Assembly: GCF_008360935.1 (NCBI RefSeq)
Contig: NZ_SRXO01000013.1
Span: 1-64,000, forward strand
DNA from: Siccirubricoccus phaeus
GTDB lineage: Bacteria > Pseudomonadota > Alphaproteobacteria > Acetobacterales > Acetobacteraceae
DNA length: 64,000 nucleotides
Direction: 5' to 3'
Both the position numbers and the translations under genes were made by a program. The notes under the pieces are model-generated. The model was not told where the DNA came from, made no database searches, and was given only the letters and a program-made list of their open reading frames with translations. Every line of letters starts with the position of its first letter. The first letter of the stretch is position 1. Shown here piece after piece: positions 54,532 through 62,086 of this stretch.

Positions 54532-55290
54532 GTGCCTTCCGACATCGATCCGCAGGGCGGAGACGGGCCCATCGAGGCCCAGGTCAAGTGGTATAACGCC
54601 CGCAAGGGCTTCGGCTTCGTGCTGGGCCCGGACGGACAGGATGTGTTCTTCCACGCCTCGGCCCTGACCGAGGCGGGCATCGAGCCGCCCGAGACCGGGG
54701 ATACGCTGGTCTGCGAAATCGGCGCCGACCGCCAGGGACGCCGCCTTGTCACCCGCATCATCGAACGCAAGCCGGGCGATGGCAGCGCCGCCGGCGCCCG
54801 CCCGCCGCGTCGCGAATTCGGCGGCGGCGGCTTCGGGGATCGGCCGCCGCGGCGGGATTTCGGTGCCGGCGGCGGGTTCGGGGACCGGCCGCCGCGCCGC
54901 GATTTCGGCGGTGGCGGTGGGTTCGGGGACCGGCCGCCGCGGCGGGATTTCGGCGGTGGCGGCGGTGGCTTCGGCGCCCCGCGGCGGGAATTCGGGGCCG
55001 GCGGCGGCTTCGGCGGCCCGCGTCCGGGCGGGTTCGGGGACCGGCCGCCGCGGCGCGACTTCGGCGATCGCGATGCGGGTGGCCCGACCTACGCGCTGAA
55101 CGGTACGGTGAAGTGGTTCGACCAGGTGCGCGGCTTCGGCTTCGTCACCCCGGATGATGGCGGCCAGGATGTCTTCCTGCATTCCTCCGTGCTGCAGCGC
55201 GCGGGGCGGCAGGATGTGCAGCAGGGCGAGAAGGTCGCGCTGGATGTGCGGGACGGCCAGCGGGGTCGTCAGGCCGTGAACCTGAAATAG
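54532..55290 (+). CDS. Double cold-shock-domain protein with Arg/Gly-rich linker
   Basis: A 252-residue nucleic-acid-binding protein. First cold-shock domain (about 15-78) with KGFGFV and VFFHAS RNP motifs; second (about 187-252) with RGFGFV and VFLHSS. Between them about 100 residues repeat FGDRPPRRDFGGGG about five times, an RGG-like, disordered segment. Double-CSD proteins are common in alphaproteobacteria, but this linker is longer than usual and its DNA is a tandem repeat. Likely an RNA chaperone. The GTG start lacks a ribosome site. An intrinsic terminator follows. Confidence 0.88.
   Translation: MPSDIDPQGGDGPIEAQVKWYNARKGFGFVLGPDGQDVFFHASALTEAGIEPPETGDTLVCEIGADRQGRRLVTRIIERKPGDGSAAGARPPRREFGGGGFGDRPPRRDFGAGGGFGDRPPRRDFGGGGGFGDRPPRRDFGGGGGGFGAPRREFGAGGGFGGPRPGGFGDRPPRRDFGDRDAGGPTYALNGTVKWFDQVRGFGFVTPDDGGQDVFLHSSVLQRAGRQDVQQGEKVALDVRDGQRGRQAVNLK
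54820..55070 (+). repeat. In-gene tandem repeat in the cold-shock linker
   Basis: Imperfect units of about 45-60 bp built on TTCGGGGACCGGCCGCCGCG plus GGxGGxGG runs, encoding GFGDRPPRRDFG. Copy number is likely to vary between strains. Confidence 0.75.
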
Positions 55291-55311
55291 GCCGCCTTCC
55301 GGGTCTGGCTG

Positions 55312-55343
55312 GGCCGCCATCCGCAAGGGTGGCGGCCTTTTTT
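55312..55343 (+). terminator. Intrinsic terminator after the cold-shock gene
   Basis: Stem GGCCGCCATCC / GGGTGGCGGCC (55312-55322 with 55327-55337, one G-T pair), GCAA loop and a run of six T. The clearest rho-independent terminator in the window. Confidence 0.9.
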
Positions 55344-55414
55344 GTGGCTGGGGGGCGGCGCCGGGCGGCGGCGGCTTTTGGTCTTCCTTCATCGCGGCTG
55401 GGGCAGGGTGGGGC

Positions 55415-55807
55415 ATGCTGGCCGTCCTCCTCCTGCTGCTGTCGCTTGCCCTGCCGGCCGGTGCGCAGGAGGACCCGCCTGCCTGCACCGCGGAGCGGGA
55501 GGGCATGGCCGCCTGTTTCGAGGAGAAGCTCTGCCTCTGCCGGTTCCAGCCAGGCGGGCAGCTTACCGGCAGGCCGTCCGGCCATCGCTGGGATTGCGGG
55601 GCGCTGCGGCCGCGCTGCGGCGTGCCGCCGGCCGGGCCGCCGCCTGCGGCGGTGATACCGGGCTATGGCGGCTATGCGCCGCCCTATGGCGGGGCCGGAC
55701 CCGCCCCCTGGAGTGGCCCAGAAGGGGGCGGCCCCGGCGGCTATCCCGGCACCTATCCGGGCGGCCATTCCCGGATCCTGCCAGGCCCGCCCGCCCCGTC
55801 CCGGTAG
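55415..55807 (+). CDS. Small secreted Cys- and Pro/Gly-rich protein
   Basis: A 130-residue protein with a Sec leader (MLAVLLLLLSLALPAGAQ). The next 50 residues hold six Cys (CTAER, AACFEEKLCLC, WDCGA, RCG), likely paired in the periplasm. The tail (70-130) is Pro/Gly/Tyr-rich and disordered. No family recognised. Transcribed alone after the terminator at 55343. Confidence 0.6.
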   Translation: MLAVLLLLLSLALPAGAQEDPPACTAEREGMAACFEEKLCLCRFQPGGQLTGRPSGHRWDCGALRPRCGVPPAGPPPAAVIPGYGGYAPPYGGAGPAPWSGPEGGGPGGYPGTYPGGHSRILPGPPAPSR

Positions 55808-56064
55808 ACCCCCGGCCGTCATTCTCACGGCGGGTGCGGCCAGGGCCGAGCCCTTATTTGGCCGGAACGGGCTCGGGGAAGGGGGGCCCGCGGCGCGTCC
55901 CGGCCGGTGCCGTCGCTGTTCCGGCCGGAAGATGGCTGCGCCGCCCGCGCCTCACGCTCACGCCCTGAAGCGCCGGCTCAGGAATGTGCGACCCGTAGCG
56001 GCCCGACGCGGTCAGCGATACGGCCCGGACCCTGGCTGGTGAACGCGCCCCGGACGATCACGCT
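55808..56064. other. Intergenic stretch without a recognised gene
   Basis: 257 bases between convergent genes. GGGCTCGG/CCGAGCCC inverted pairs near 55850-55875 may end transcription; no T-run. Confidence 0.4.
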
Positions 56065-56805
56065 CTACCCGAAGCGCCTTGGCCGCAGCCCCGCCTGGAA
56101 CCAGCAGATCATCGAATAGATATCGTACACCGGCAGCCCCAGCGCGTCCTGCAGCGCCGCGGCATAGGGCGGCATGTTGGTGCATTCCAGCACGATGGCG
56201 CCGACCTCCGGATGCGCCGCCACCAAAGCGCGGCCGGCGTCCAGTATGTCCTGCTCGGCCAGAACCACATCCATGTCCTGCGTCTCGGCCTTGATCAGCA
56301 CGCGGAAGAATTCCCGCCCGCCCTCCGTGCCGGCGATCGGCGTGTCCAGTGGCACCCCGGCCGCTTCCAGATGGCGCGGCGTCAGCCCGGATTTGTTCAC
56401 CGTCACCACGCCGACGCGCTTGCCCGGCGGCAGTGTCGCCTGCACCCAGGGCACCTGCATCAGGGAGGAGGTGGCGACCGGCACCGCCACCGCCTCCGCC
56501 AGCTCCCGCTGGAACAGGCTGAGGAAGCCGCAATTGGTGGTAATCGCCTCGGCGCCGAGATCCACCAGGTCGCGCGCCGCCTCGATGAAGGGCGCCAGCA
56601 GCCCGGGCGCGCCCTGCACCACCACCCGCTCCGGCGTCGCGCCGCGCACCACGCGGAACAGCACCGGGAAGGGCCAGGTGGTGCCGTTGCCCATATCGCC
56701 GGGGATGCGGGGGAAGCGCGCCTCCAGCATCAATATGCCGAGCGGCGCGCCGTAGATGGATTTGCCGCCGCGGGCGAGGCGGGGCGGGGATGAATCGCTT
56801 TCCAT
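56065..56805 (-). CDS. Aspartate/glutamate racemase-family protein
   Basis: A 246-residue protein. The two catalytic-type Cys lie in ITTNCGFLSLFQ (about residue 92) and VLECTNMPPYA (about 209), as in Asp/Glu racemases and relatives. GILMLEARFPRIPGDMGN at the start is typical of a subgroup of unknown substrate found near Bug receptors. The divergent TctC gene is 54 bases away, so the two probably deal with the same compound; inferred. Confidence 0.86.
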   Translation of the reverse strand: MESDSSPPRLARGGKSIYGAPLGILMLEARFPRIPGDMGNGTTWPFPVLFRVVRGATPERVVVQGAPGLLAPFIEAARDLVDLGAEAITTNCGFLSLFQRELAEAVAVPVATSSLMQVPWVQATLPPGKRVGVVTVNKSGLTPRHLEAAGVPLDTPIAGTEGGREFFRVLIKAETQDMDVVLAEQDILDAGRALVAAHPEVGAIVLECTNMPPYAAALQDALGLPVYDIYSMICWFQAGLRPRRFG

Positions 56806-56859
56806 GGCGGCAGCTTAGGCCGCAGACTTCGCCGCACAATCCGAAAGGGACATGCCGGA

Positions 56860-57843
56860 ATGCCCCGCCGCCTTGCCGCCCTGCTGCTCGCCCTGCTGCT
56901 CGCCGCCCCCGTCGCGGCGCAGGAAGCGCCCTGGCCGAACCGGCCCATCACCATCCTCGGCGGCTTCCCCAACGGATCCGGCGTCGACATCTACGCGCGC
57001 AAGCTGGCGGAGCCGCTGACCCGCGCCCTCAGCCAGCCGGTGGTGGTGGACAACCGCACCGGGGCGGGCGGCAACATCGCCTCGGACTACGTCGCCAAGG
57101 CGCGGCCGGATGGCTACCTGTTCCTGCTCGGCACCGCCGGGACGCATGCCATCAACGCCTCCCTCTACCGCAACCTGCCCTTCGACCCGATGCGCGACGT
57201 GACGCATGTGGCGCTGCTGGGCGACGTGCCGAACGTGCTGCTGGTGAACCCGGAGAAGCGGCCGCAGTACAAAACCTGCCAGGACGTCATCGCGGCGGCG
57301 CGGGCGCGGCCAGGGGTGCTGAACTATGCCTCCACCGGCAATGGCGCCTCCACCCATCTGGCGGGGGCGCAATTCGCTGCGGCGCTCGGGATCGAGCTGA
57401 CGCATGTGCCCTATCGCGGCCAGCCGGGGGCGATGCAGGCGCTGCTCTCCGGCGATGTGGACCTGTTCTTCAACCAGAGCGGGCCCTCCATCGGGCCGGT
57501 GCGGCAGGGGCAATTGCTGGCGCTGGGCGTTTCCCTGGCGCAGCCGGTGCCGGCGCTGCCGGGGGTGCCGACCATGGCCCAGGCCTGCAACCTGCCGGGC
57601 TTCGAGAGCAGCACCTGGTACGGGCTCTTCGCCCCGCCCGGCCTGCCGGCGCCGATCCTGGCGCGGTTCAACGCCGAGGTGGCGAAGATCCTGGCGCAGC
57701 CCGATTTTCGGGCCTGGCTGGTGGACAACCAGGGCATCGCGCCGCCGGCCGACACCTCCCCGGAGGCGTTCCGGCGCGTGCATGCGGCGGATCTGGCGCG
57801 GTGGGCGGAGATCGTGAAGAAATCCGGGGCGAGCGTGGATTGA
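56860..57843 (+). CDS. TctC/Bug-family periplasmic receptor
   Basis: A 327-residue receptor. Leader MPRRLAALLLALLLAAPVAAQ, then WPNRPITILGGFPNGSGVDIYARKLAEP, VVVDNRTGAGGN, KARPDGYLFLLG, NYASTGNGASTHLAG and the THVPYRGQPGAMQ ligand loop. GGFPNGSG replaces the common PFPPGG, a known variant. No TctAB genes nearby. Divergent from the racemase-family gene. Confidence 0.9.
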   Translation: MPRRLAALLLALLLAAPVAAQEAPWPNRPITILGGFPNGSGVDIYARKLAEPLTRALSQPVVVDNRTGAGGNIASDYVAKARPDGYLFLLGTAGTHAINASLYRNLPFDPMRDVTHVALLGDVPNVLLVNPEKRPQYKTCQDVIAAARARPGVLNYASTGNGASTHLAGAQFAAALGIELTHVPYRGQPGAMQALLSGDVDLFFNQSGPSIGPVRQGQLLALGVSLAQPVPALPGVPTMAQACNLPGFESSTWYGLFAPPGLPAPILARFNAEVAKILAQPDFRAWLVDNQGIAPPADTSPEAFRRVHAADLARWAEIVKKSGASVD

Positions 57844-58039
57844 GAGGGGGCGTCGCGCCGTAAGGCGCACCTGCGGCGCGACCCCTCTCAAGCTCTCCCC
57901 GCCAAAGGCCGAAGGGCCTTTGGAAACCATGAGTCCGGGCCCCGCAGGTTCAACCTGCCGACTCAAGGGGTCCAGGGCCTTTCGGCCCTTGGCGGGTAGG
58001 AGCTCGAGGAAGGGCAGCGCCCTTCCTCGACACTCAGGT
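57844..58039. repeat. GC-rich palindrome cluster between convergent genes
   Basis: Includes the CCAAAGGC-CGAAGG-GCCTTTGG hairpin (57902-57923, followed by AAACCATGAG), AGGGCC-TTTC-GGCCCT and GAAGGGCAGCGCCCTTC. Same element as near 23090, 46650 and 59230. Confidence 0.6.
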
Positions 58040-58411
58040 TCAGCCACGGCGCCCCGCCATGAAGCGGTCGAATTCCTCCCGGTCCCGGGCCCGCTTCAAC
58101 TGCTCCATGAAGCCGGCGAATTCCTGCTGCTGGGCGTCCAGCGCCCGGCGCTCCTCCTCCAGCCGGCGCAGCACTTCGGCGCGGTGCTCGTCGAAGGCGG
58201 TGTTGCCGGAGGAGCGGCGCGGCCAGGCGGGGATGCGCTCCCGCCGTGCTGCCTGCCAGCCGTAGAAGGCGGCGCCTTTCCACAGCAGCAGCAGGGCCAG
58301 GCCGATCGGCCACCAGGCGATGAAGCCCAGCACCACCGCGGCGACGGGAAAGACCGGCGGCAAAGCGGGCAGGGGCGGGAAGCCGGGGCGGGCGAGGCTG
58401 CAGAAGGACAT
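58040..58411 (-). CDS. DUF2852 membrane protein
   Basis: A 123-residue protein with one long hydrophobic stretch (about 18-45, VVLGFIAWWPIGLALLLLW) and a charged helical C-terminus (AFDEHRAEVLRRLEEERRAL and DREEFDRFMAGRR), the DUF2852 pattern of alphaproteobacteria. Function unknown. GGAGGAAAAGCC precedes the ATG. A TetR-family gene lies upstream and a candidate operator overlaps the promoter region. Confidence 0.85.
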   Translation of the reverse strand: MSFCSLARPGFPPLPALPPVFPVAAVVLGFIAWWPIGLALLLLWKGAAFYGWQAARRERIPAWPRRSSGNTAFDEHRAEVLRRLEEERRALDAQQQEFAGFMEQLKRARDREEFDRFMAGRRG

Positions 58412-58424
58412 GGCTTTTCCTCCA

Positions 58425-58443
58425 TGAATGTGCATGACATTCA
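58425..58443. promoter_or_regulatory. Candidate TetR operator at the DUF2852 promoter
   Basis: Palindrome TGAATGT-GCATG-ACATTCA, 14 bases before the DUF2852 start. On the minus strand TTGACA lies about 30 bases further upstream, so the palindrome covers the -10/start region. ATTCACATTC (58473 region) may be a second half-site. The TetR gene next door is the natural candidate regulator. Confidence 0.5.
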
Positions 58444-58477
58444 CTTTGGGGCGGGCCAATGCCGATGTCAAGACTAT

Positions 58478-59071
58478 TCACATTCGGCCCAGCAAGGCGG
58501 CGACACCGCTTTCCAGCACCGCCTCCGCGCTCGGCGCGCCGGTGGCGGGGGAGGGCAGGCCGGCGCGTTCCAGCATCGCCACCCCATGGCTGAGCGCCCA
58601 GACCTGCAGCGCCACCAGCCGCGGGTCCCGCCCATCCGCCGGCAGCAGGGCGGAGATGGTGCTGGTCAGCGCGGTGAAGGGCGCCTCGCCGGCCGGGCCG
58701 GGGGCCTCGCCGGGCAGGTGGAAGGCGAACATGGCGGCGTAGTAGCCCGGCTCCTCCCGGGCGAAGCGCAGATAGGCGGGGCCCATGCGCATTAGCGCCT
58801 CGTCCGGGGTGGCGCCGCCCTGGGCGGCGGCCTGCAGCCTTTCGCCGAACAGGGTGAAGCCGCGGCGGCAAAGCTCCGCCAGCACTTCCTCCCGGTCCTT
58901 GAAGTGGCGGTAGGGGGCGGAGGGGGAGACGCCGGCGCGCCGCGCCGCCTCGGTCAGGGTGAAGCCCATCGGCCCGCGTTCCGCGACGAGCTGCCGGGCG
59001 GCGTCCAGCAGCGCCTCCCGCAGATTGCCATGGTGGTAGCCGCGGCGGGCGGCTGGGGGGGACTCGCTCAT
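58478..59071 (-). CDS. TetR/AcrR-family transcriptional regulator
   Basis: A 197-residue repressor. The helix-turn-helix lies in GYHHGNLREALLDAARQLV and FTLTEAARRAGVSPSAPYRHFKDREEVLAEL (about 11-65), a WHG/TetR_C_33-like type. The ligand-binding half (70-197) is Ala-rich. ATG at 59071 is taken because it starts the domain; the upstream frame is repeat sequence. It probably controls itself or the DUF2852 gene 67 bases downstream. Confidence 0.88.
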   Translation of the reverse strand: MSESPPAARRGYHHGNLREALLDAARQLVAERGPMGFTLTEAARRAGVSPSAPYRHFKDREEVLAELCRRGFTLFGERLQAAAQGGATPDEALMRMGPAYLRFAREEPGYYAAMFAFHLPGEAPGPAGEAPFTALTSTISALLPADGRDPRLVALQVWALSHGVAMLERAGLPSPATGAPSAEAVLESGVAALLGRM

Positions 59072-59099
59072 GGCGGGAGATGGCGCCGACCGGGCCAGG

Positions 59100-59282
59100 G
59101 TGTCGAGAGGGGCGCCGCCCCTCCCGGTCGGGCGCAGGGCGTCCAACCCCGCCAAGGGCCGAAAAGCTCTCGGCGCCAGCAAACCGGCAGATCCGATCCG
59201 TGCGGCCCAGACTCATGGTTTCCAAAGGCCCTTCGGCCTTTGGCGAGCGGGGTCGGGCGCGCTGCCCAACGAAAGAAGTCCC
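59100..59282. repeat. GC-rich intergenic repeat
   Basis: Contains GAGGGGCGCCGCCCCTC and CATGGTTTCCAAAGGC-CCTTCG-GCCTTTGG (about 59213-59243), the short element also seen near 23090, 46650 and 57910. Confidence 0.6.
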
Positions 59283-59726
59283 TCAACGCCGCCGCTGGAA
59301 GAATTCCCGCAGCATCTCCCCCGCCTCGCTTTCCCTGACCCCGCCGATCACCTCCGGCGCGTGGTGGCAGCTTGGCGCCGCGAAGATGCGCGCCCCGTGC
59401 TCCACCCCGCCGCTCTTCGGGTCATAGGCCCCGAACACCACCCGCCGCACCCGGTACAGGCTGGCCGCGGCGGCGCAGAGCGGGCAGGGCTCCAGCGTCA
59501 CGGTCAGGGTGCAATCCGCCAGGTATTTCTCCCTCCGGGCCCCCGCCGCGGCGCCCAGCGCCAGCATTTCCGCATGCGCCGTCGGGTCCTGCCTTGCCTC
59601 CACCTCATTCCCCGCCCGCGCCAGCACCGCCCCCGCGGCATCCGTCACCACCGCGCCCACCGGCACTTCGCCGCGCGCGGCGGCGGCCTTTGCTTCCTCC
59701 AGCGCGATCTCCATGGGGGTGGGCAT
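59283..59726 (-). CDS. tadA: tRNA-specific adenosine deaminase (TadA-like)
   Basis: A 147-residue zinc deaminase that makes inosine at the wobble base of tRNA-Arg. H51 and E53 in TAHAEM and C81, C84 in EPCPLC are the zinc and catalytic residues; VPVGAVV and FGAYDPKSGG are TadA-like. A related nucleoside deaminase cannot be fully excluded. It is divergent from the PuuD-like gene by 46 bases. Confidence 0.9.
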   Translation of the reverse strand: MPTPMEIALEEAKAAAARGEVPVGAVVTDAAGAVLARAGNEVEARQDPTAHAEMLALGAAAGARREKYLADCTLTVTLEPCPLCAAAASLYRVRRVVFGAYDPKSGGVEHGARIFAAPSCHHAPEVIGGVRESEAGEMLREFFQRRR

Positions 59727-59772
59727 GCGGCGGAGCTTGCCCCGGCGCGGCCGGAAGTTCTAGCAAGCCCCT

Positions 59773-60489
59773 ATGCGCACCCGTCCCGTCATCGGCGTCA
59801 CCCTGGATGCGGAGGAGCCGGGCGGCTACTCCAAGCTGCCCTGGTATGCGCTGCGGAAGAATTACTTTGCCGCCCTGGCCGAGATGGGCGCCCTGCCCAT
59901 CGCCCTGCCGCATCACCCGGAACTGGCCGAGAGCTATCTCGACGAGATCGACGGGCTGCTGATCACCGGCGGCGCCTTCGATGTCGATCCCGCTTTGTAT
60001 GGCGGCGGCCCCACCCACCCGACCGTCACGCTGAAATCCGGCCGCACGGATTTCGAATTGGCGGTGACCCGCGGCGCCCTGGCCCGGAACAAGCCGGTGC
60101 TCGGCATCTGCGGCGGGGAGCAGCTCCTCGCCGTGGCGCTGGGCGGCACCCTCATCCAGCACATCCCGGACAGCATCGCGGGGGCGCTGGAGCATGAACA
60201 GCCCAACCCGCGCGACGAGCCCGGGCATGAGATCAGCATCGCCCCCGGCACGCTGCTGGCCCGCATCACCGGCCGCGCCCGCATGGCGGTGAACAGCGCG
60301 CATCACCAGGCCGTCGCCGCGGCCGGGCAGGGGGCGGTGGTGAATGCGCTGGCGCCGGACGGCGTGGTGGAGGGGCTGGAGCATCCCGGCTACCGCTTCG
60401 CCCTCGGCGTGCAATGGCACCCGGAATATGCCGTGGACCCGGCCGATCCACTGATCTTCAAGGCCTTCGTCGAGGCCGCGCGTGGCTGA
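59773..60489 (+). CDS. Gamma-glutamyl-GABA hydrolase-like (class I amidotransferase) protein
   Basis: A 238-residue class I glutamine-amidotransferase fold of the PuuD/peptidase C26 group. ITGGAFDVDPALYG, nucleophile C113 in GICGGEQLL, NSAHHQAV and H216 with E218 in QWHPE. The next gene begins within its last codons, so the two are co-translated. No putrescine genes are nearby, hence no symbol. Confidence 0.88.
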   Translation: MRTRPVIGVTLDAEEPGGYSKLPWYALRKNYFAALAEMGALPIALPHHPELAESYLDEIDGLLITGGAFDVDPALYGGGPTHPTVTLKSGRTDFELAVTRGALARNKPVLGICGGEQLLAVALGGTLIQHIPDSIAGALEHEQPNPRDEPGHEISIAPGTLLARITGRARMAVNSAHHQAVAAAGQGAVVNALAPDGVVEGLEHPGYRFALGVQWHPEYAVDPADPLIFKAFVEAARG

Positions 60490-61369
60490 GGAAGACGCAG
60501 CAGGCGAGCGTGGCGAGCGGATCGCGCCGGAGGCGCGTGGGGAGAGAATCGCCAAATGGCTCGCCCGCGCCGGCATCGCCAGCCGGCGCGATGCGGAGAA
60601 GCTGATCGCCGAGGGCAAGGTGAAGCTGGACAACCAGCCCGTCACCTCCCCCGCCACCTTCGTCCACCCCGGCGACCTGGTGACGGTGAACGGCAAGCTG
60701 GTGGCGGAGCCGCAGCGCACCCGCCTCTTCCGCTACCACAAGCCCGCCGGGCTGGTGACCACCCACCGTGACGAGAAGGGGCGGGAGACGGTTTTCGACA
60801 AGCTGCCGCCGCAGCTTGGCCGGGTCGTCTCCATCGGCCGGCTGGACCTCACCTCGGAAGGGCTGCTGCTGCTGACCAATGACGGGGAACTGGCCCGCCG
60901 CCTGGAACTGCCCAGCAATGCCTGGCTGCGCCGCTACCGCGTGCGGGTGCATGGCGAGGTGGATGAGAAGGTGCTGGCCGGCCTCGCCCAGGGCATCCAG
61001 ATCGGCCGCACCCGCTACGCCCCGATCGAGGCCGGGCTCGACAGCCGCAAGGGCAGCAATGCCTGGCTCACCATCTCGCTCCAGGAGGGCAAGAACCGCG
61101 AGATCCGCCGGGTGATGGAGCATCTCGGCCTGGTCGTCACCCGGCTGATTCGCATCGCCTATGGCCCCTTCCAGCTCGGCGCCCTGCCGCGCGGGGCGGT
61201 GGAGGAGGTGAACCCTAAGGTGCTGCGGGACCAGCTCGGCCTTGGCGCGCCGGCGCGGGCCCGGCCGCCCGTCTCGCGCGCCGGCCGCTTCACCGCCGAG
61301 GCAGGGACGATCCAGCCCCTGGGCAGGATGACGCTCACCGGCGGCGAAGCCGATCCCGAGGAGGAATAG
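60482..61369 (+). CDS. RluB-like rRNA pseudouridine synthase
   Basis: A 295-residue RsuA/RluB-family enzyme. An N-terminal S4 RNA-binding domain (about 21-78, IAKWLARAGIASRRDAEKLI) precedes the synthase domain with catalytic D122 in GRLDLTSEGLLLLTNDG and the QEGKNREIRRVMEHLGL motif. It probably modifies 23S rRNA at the RluB site. The GTG start overlaps the previous stop by eight bases. rsmD follows, as often seen in alphaproteobacteria. Confidence 0.92.
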   Translation: MAEEDAAGERGERIAPEARGERIAKWLARAGIASRRDAEKLIAEGKVKLDNQPVTSPATFVHPGDLVTVNGKLVAEPQRTRLFRYHKPAGLVTTHRDEKGRETVFDKLPPQLGRVVSIGRLDLTSEGLLLLTNDGELARRLELPSNAWLRRYRVRVHGEVDEKVLAGLAQGIQIGRTRYAPIEAGLDSRKGSNAWLTISLQEGKNREIRRVMEHLGLVVTRLIRIAYGPFQLGALPRGAVEEVNPKVLRDQLGLGAPARARPPVSRAGRFTAEAGTIQPLGRMTLTGGEADPEEE

Positions 61370-61378
61370 GGCCGGGCG

Positions 61379-62086
61379 ATGCGGATCATCGCCGGGCGCC
61401 ATCGCGGCCGCCGCCTGGCCGCCCCTGCCGGGATCGCCACCCGCCCGACCGCGGAGCGGGTACGGCAGGCGCTGTTCGACATGCTGTGGCACGCCCCTTG
61501 GGCCGGCCGCGCCGCCATCGAGGGGCAGCACGTGCTGGACGCCTTCGCCGGCACCGGCGCGCTGGGGCTGGAGGCGCTGTCCCGCGGCGCCGCCTCGGCC
61601 GCCTTCATCGAGCAGGACCGCGCCGCCCTGGCCGCGCTGCGCGCCAATATCGCCGCCTGCCGGGAGGAAGCCCGCAGCCGGGTGATTCCCGCTGATGCCC
61701 TCCGCCCGCCCCGTGCCCCCCGCCCGGCCAGCCTGGTCTTCCTCGATCCGCCCTACTCCCTCCCCCGCTCCGCGGGGGAGGGCTGGGGTGGGGGTGAGAC
61801 CGCGCGTGGGGGTGAGACTGCGCGTGGAAGTAGGACCGCGCGTGCGGCCGATGCCGCGCCTGGGGCAGGCGCCGAGGCAGCCCCAGCCCCCCCCGGCGCC
61901 GGGCACGCGCCCCCGCCGATCATCGACCGCGCCCTCGCCGCCCTCGCCGCCGCCGGCTGGATCGCCCCCGGCGCCCTCATCTCCGCCGAATACGGCGCCC
62001 CTCCCGTCGCCCCACCCCCGGGCTTCGACATCCTGGCCGAGCGCGCCCATGGCCCCGCCCATCTGCTGCTGCTGCGCGCCCCATGA
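61379..62086 (+). CDS. rsmD: 16S rRNA m2G966 methyltransferase with repeat insertion
   Basis: A 235-residue RsmD. MRIIAGRHRGRRL, TRPTAERVRQALFDML, DAFAGTGALGLEALSRGA and the catalytic DPPY (123-126) are all there. Right after DPPY comes an insertion of about 55 residues (127-181) rich in Gly, Ala and Pro, with no counterpart in the family. Its DNA starts with an 11-bp perfect palindrome and three 18-bp direct repeats. The end PIIDRALAALAAAGWIAPGALI resumes the fold, so the protein may still work. It overlaps the next gene by four bases. Confidence 0.9.
   Translation: MRIIAGRHRGRRLAAPAGIATRPTAERVRQALFDMLWHAPWAGRAAIEGQHVLDAFAGTGALGLEALSRGAASAAFIEQDRAALAALRANIAACREEARSRVIPADALRPPRAPRPASLVFLDPPYSLPRSAGEGWGGGETARGGETARGSRTARAADAAPGAGAEAAPAPPGAGHAPPPIIDRALAALAAAGWIAPGALISAEYGAPPVAPPPGFDILAERAHGPAHLLLLRAP
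61758..61841. repeat. Repeat element inside rsmD
   Basis: Palindrome CCCTCCCCCGC-TCC-GCGGGGGAGGG (61758-61782) followed by three 18-bp tandem units (61788-61805, 61806-61823, 61824-61841; first unit GTGGGGGTGAGACCGCGC). It keeps the rsmD frame open. Confidence 0.85.
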
